Positions 36,040 to 39,312 of a stretch of DNA of 39,312 nucleotides are shown here, in pieces; position 1 is the first letter of the stretch; every line of letters begins with the position of its first letter. Source of the DNA: Polaromonas sp. (GTDB lineage: Bacteria; Pseudomonadota; Gammaproteobacteria; Burkholderiales; Burkholderiaceae_C). Where the stretch lies: the NCBI GenBank assembly GCA_030650875.1, contig JAUSDK010000174.1:1-39312 (forward strand), given 5' to 3'. The notes beneath the pieces were generated by a model. The model was not told the origin of the DNA and made no database searches. It saw only the letters and a program-made list of their open reading frames with translations. The position numbers and the translations under genes are program-made.

Positions 36040-36300
36040 TTATGTAGCTTTTTGTAGTTTTTGCGGAAAATCGAAGCCTAGCATCAGCCCAAGTTCAACA
36101 AATTGATTGCATTTTTTAGCCCACCCCCAGTCCTGCGGCACGCTCGCCACGGGCTGGGCGCTCAAACTTTTTGCCAGCAGGATGGCCCGCTTTTTGCTCC
36201 GTTCATCGCCAAGGTCTATCGTTTCACATTCAGTACTTCCCAGCCCATCTCTTTCCTTCAAGTTTTCTTTGACGAGCGTTCTGCATCACGAAGTCTTTTG
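36040..36300 (-). pseudogene. IS4-family transposase N-terminal fragment
   Basis: The frame reads ETIDLGDERSKKRAILLAKS followed by LSAQPVASVPQDWGWAKK, the Tnp DNA-binding domain found at the start of IS4/Tn5-group transposases. Just upstream, MGWEVLNV in another frame looks like the true N-terminus, so a base has been gained or lost near 36215-36235. Downstream the similarity stops. Same orientation as the internal fragment at 32988-33155. No other gene is visible in 35937-36463; the AT-rich end from about 36340 is promoter-like for the next gene. Confidence 0.7.
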
Positions 36301-36463
36301 AATTGGCAGCCGAAACTGGCCAAAACCTTTACTTGACAGTAAAAATAGTTTTATATTCAGACTATTTGTTTAATATGCGGGTAAATCCTTTGACCTGCGC
36401 GCTACTCATTTGATGAAAGCGCCCTATTATTTAAATTTGATTCCAACGACCAACTAGTACAAA

Positions 36464-37285
36464 TTGCATTTGAATCTTACGAATATCCGTGATAAGCGCA
36501 TTTTGGTCGTTGACGACAACGCAGACGACCGGCGCCTGCAGGTCGATTACCTGCGGGCGCAGGGCTATCGTCTGTATGCGGCCGAAGACGGCCTCGACGG
36601 TGTGGAAAAAGCGCGCATCGCGTTGCCCGACTTGATCCTGATGGACATCTACATGCCGGGATGCGACGGTATTGCCGCTTGCAGGCTGCTCAAAGAGGAC
36701 AGGCGGACCGCTGCGATTCCGCTGATCTTCCTGACGGCAGCCGCCGAACCTGAGGACCGGGTGCGCGGCCTGATGGTCGGTGCAGTTGACTACATAACCA
36801 AACCCTTTGATTTCGACGAGGTGCGCCTGCGGGTGAGCATCCATTTGCGGGCCTGGCGCCAGCCGCTGGAGCGGCAACCCGAGGTCCATGTCCAGGCTGG
36901 GGCCGACGCGGTGTCCAATGTCGATGCCATGGTGCTTCGTGCCGCGCAGCGGATTTTGCACGAAAACCTGGCGCAACCGCCAGACCTGGCCGGCCTGGCG
37001 CGCGCCGTGGGAACAAACGCACGGCGCCTGAACGAAGCCTTTCGCAATTGCGTGGGCGTGACGGTCTTCGAGTACCTGCGCGAGGCCCGCATGGAGGAGG
37101 CCAGAAAACTGTTGCGCGCGACCAATCTCGCGGTGCGGGTCATTGCCAATGACCTGGGCTATGACAACGCAGCCAATTTCGCAACCGCCTTTGGCGCCCG
37201 GTTTGGTCTGTCGCCGCGTGAATACCGCAAGGCGCCGTGCGAGTCCTTGCCTGAAGACCTGCTCGACCTGCCGACTGCATCATGA
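36464..37285 (+). CDS. Response regulator with AraC-type DNA-binding domain
   Basis: 273 aa from a TTG at 36464; no ATG lies closer to the receiver's first strand. Receiver domain: VVDDNADD, phospho-acceptor D61 in LILMDIYMPGCDG, K113 in YITKPF. Residues about 165-262 are an AraC HTH pair (LAGLARAVGTNARRLNEAFR; VRVIANDLGYDNAANFATAF; LSPREYR). The stop overlaps the ATG of the kinase frame that follows (ATGA, 37282-37285), so kinase and regulator are coupled. It may control genes of sugar or surface metabolism; targets are unknown. Confidence 0.93.
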   Translation: MHLNLTNIRDKRILVVDDNADDRRLQVDYLRAQGYRLYAAEDGLDGVEKARIALPDLILMDIYMPGCDGIAACRLLKEDRRTAAIPLIFLTAAAEPEDRVRGLMVGAVDYITKPFDFDEVRLRVSIHLRAWRQPLERQPEVHVQAGADAVSNVDAMVLRAAQRILHENLAQPPDLAGLARAVGTNARRLNEAFRNCVGVTVFEYLREARMEEARKLLRATNLAVRVIANDLGYDNAANFATAFGARFGLSPREYRKAPCESLPEDLLDLPTAS

Positions 37286-39009
37286 TCCCGGGACTGCTGC
37301 GCCGACTGCTTTACCTGGGATGGGGAAACGCGGCGTCTGGCGCTACGGCGATCAAGCTGTGCGCATCGTTCTGGCCGCTTTGTTCAGGTTCACCGCCTTC
37401 GGTGACCTGCACGGCTTTATTTTGTGGGAGATGGCGGCCATGTTCTTATTACATCTTGTCTGGCCACTTTCGCGGATACACCCATGGCGCGAGACGATGC
37501 CGAATTTCAGGACACGCCTGATGACCGTCGGGGGAATCTGCTTGTTGGACCTTGTACGCATCGCGATGTTTGCCGGCGTGGCGAGGCGGTCAGTGCTGGA
37601 TGCGCAAGGCTTAAGGGCCACTGGGTCAACGCTGCTGAATGCCGGGCAGTCGCGGTCGCGCTTTGCGGGAAATTGCTCGCTTGCGCAGCGTGGCCCTGCA
37701 GCAGGCTGCCATGGCCACTGACGAGGCCACTCGCGCAAGGACCGCTCTGCTGACCCGCATCAGCCACGACTTGCGTGCGCTACTGACGCCCATCATGGGT
37801 TTTGCCGATATCATCATTCAGCGCAATGGACCGTCGCGGGCGCATGCGCTAGCCATCGTGCGCAGTTCCCGCCAATTACTGGCGATGATGAACGGACTGA
37901 TTGCGTATGCCCGCAGCAGCCCGCAGCCACGCGCACTGCAACTGCCGCCGCAATGTTCGTCTGACTTTTCGCAAGGTATCGCCCGCCATGCTGCTGGCCT
38001 TGCTGCAAAAGAAAGCTGTCGGGCTGTCAGCGATCTGTTGTCCCGCGTAAGCCGCGAGCTGCGCCTGCCTGTGGACGAGATCCTCGTTGAGGCCGGGATG
38101 ATCGCCAGCACTCAGGGCGACGAGGCTGCGTACCGCGGCATCATCCTGCGCAGCGCAAGCCACTTGCAGAAGTTGATCGACGACTTGATTGACTACAGCC
38201 AGGCAGGCAAGGATCCCAGCCCATTGCTGCTCAACGCTACCGATACGCTGGATTTTCTGAATGGCATCGCGGTCGAGGCCGGGGACTTGGCAAAAACCAA
38301 CTGCAACCGCTTCAACTTCAGGATGGTGGGCGAACTGCCGCAGAAGATGCACGTCGATGCAAGACGGTTAAGACAGGTGTTGCTCTGCGTGCTGGACAAC
38401 GCGGCCAAATTCACCCGGGAGGGAATGATTGTGTTCCAGGTTGAGGTCGGGCACCACGCACATGCGTCTGTCAGCGCGCCGCTGAATTTCGTCTTCATGG
38501 TCCACGACACGGGGCCGGGCATAGCCGCCTGGGATCTACCAAAAGTCTTCGACCCTTTTTGGCGCTCGACGGATGGTGCGTGCAGTCCAGGCCCGGGCAT
38601 GGGACTGGCGACTGCACGCTACTGGACCCAACGCATGGGCGGCGAGATAGCGGCGGTGAGCACACCGGGCCAGGGCACGACGATGCGGGTTGCGATCCCG
38701 CTGAAAATAGCGCAAGCGTCTCAGAGGCAGTGTTCCACGCCGCAATATCCACTGGTCGAAGTTGACATGCGCAGGAAGGAATTACCTGTCGAAATTATTT
38801 TTCCCGGACCGGATGTCCTGGCCGATATCTCTGATTTGATCAGGATGGGCGCGCTTTCGGACTTGGGCGACTGGGCGCAAAGCTCCGCTGCCAGGAATGC
38901 GCAATGGAGTTCTTTTGCTGACGCTGTGGCGAAGCTTGCGGCGAATGGGGATCTAAAAGGCCTCTCGGCCCTGCAGGATCGGTTGCGTGAAGCAAGCGCT
39001 GGGCGCTGA
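37282..39009 (+). pseudogene. Sensor histidine kinase gene, apparently frameshifted twice near its start
   Basis: The ATG at 37282 (MIPGLLRRLLYLGW) and the kinase core (456 codons open from 37639) share one frame, but that frame has a stop at 37519-37521. In between, from about 37325 to 37650, another frame reads through as membrane helices (AVRIVLAALFRFTAF; MTVGGICLLDLVRIAMF). Two compensating shifts are thus implied, or sequence errors. The core has HisKA with H43 (of the 37639 frame; TRISHDLRALLTPIM), a second HisKA-like block with Arg in place of His (SRVSRELRLPV, R139) and an ATPase domain (LLCVLDNAAKFT, DTGPGI, GPGMGLATAR). A C-terminal tail of 85 residues has helical, Hpt-unlike character. 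A shorter functional protein from an internal start is possible. Confidence 0.65.
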
Positions 39010-39075
39010 AAACCCCCAGGTTTTTGCATGCTTGCCACAAGGAATGCAAGATGGGCGATCAGGCTTGGCAAAAGC

Positions 39076-39312
39076 CTATCCCCGTGCCTTCGGAACAAGA
39101 TGGGTCTTGATGGATTCCATCAGAAGGGCTGACTTGACCGGCTTGGTCAGGTAACCAACGCCGCCCATCTCCAATACTTTTTGTTCATCGCCGGTTTTAG
39201 CAGACAAAAATACCACAGGTATATCGCGCGTGACCGGACTACTTTTCAGGATTCTGCAGACCTCATAGCCGTCCATGTCCGGCATCATGATGTCGAGCAA
39301 TATCAAGGACGG
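39076..39312 (-). CDS. Response-regulator receiver domain, C-terminal part, cut by window edge
   Basis: 79 codons open from the right edge to the stop at 39076. LILLDIMMPDMDGYEVC holds the phospho-acceptor Asp; VVFLSAK and YLTKPV supply the conserved Ser/Thr and Lys. The protein ends shortly after the domain, so either this is a single receiver or the receiver is the C-terminal domain of a hybrid kinase whose gene lies outside the window. It is convergent with the kinase at 37282. Confidence 0.88.
   Translation of the reverse strand, partial: PSLILLDIMMPDMDGYEVCRILKSSPVTRDIPVVFLSAKTGDEQKVLEMGGVGYLTKPVKSALLMESIKTHLVPKARG

Overview
The window is chromosomal DNA from a GC-rich betaproteobacterium, most likely a member of the Comamonadaceae (Polaromonas/Rhodoferax-like). 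This rests on the dapA-bamC-metallo-hydrolase order, the style of the proteins and the dense coding. The species cannot be fixed from the sequence alone.

Region 1 (1-9985) is mostly ordinary chromosome. It holds the start of an MDR oxidoreductase, a coupled CoA-transferase/crotonase pair divergent from a GntR/FadR-type regulator with a symmetric operator-like array, then dapA, bamC and a metallo-beta-lactamase-fold hydrolase. These are followed by small lipoproteins, the ribosomal oxygenase roxA and a SlyD-like prolyl isomerase. Two bidirectional terminators separate convergent genes.

Region 2 (about 10000-19900) is an accessory signalling region. A periplasmic Leu/Ile/Val-type binding protein is paired with a PAS histidine kinase. 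Further on come an AT-rich unknown gene whose ribosome binding site lies in a long inverted repeat, an excisionase-HTH/receiver fusion, a free-standing Hpt protein, a periplasmic-sensor kinase and a free-standing receiver. Between them lie a broken zinc-ribbon ORF and an IS4-family transposase remnant.

Region 3 (about 20000-32400) is a single-strand (minus) surface-structure cluster and the most interesting part. In transcription order it holds a TolC-type outer membrane factor, a LapB-type type I secretion ABC transporter, an HlyD-type adaptor, a small secreted Thr/Asn-rich protein, a CsgG/HfaB-like outer-membrane lipoprotein with a long C-terminal extension, and a secreted Ala/Ser/Thr-rich repeat protein. 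An RTX protein, small lipoproteins and a MshM/MshN-like pair follow. The two small secreted proteins share a TTxIG(A/T)M motif. I infer a hybrid system in which a CsgG-type pore exports amyloid-like or holdfast-anchor-like subunits and a type I system exports an RTX protein. Several simple-sequence repeats lie in or near it.

Region 4 (about 32400-39312) holds a 7TMR-DISM kinase/OmpR-type regulator pair bracketed by fragments of an IS4-family transposase, a receiver-AraC regulator coupled to a kinase gene that appears frameshifted twice, and the end of another receiver domain at the right edge.
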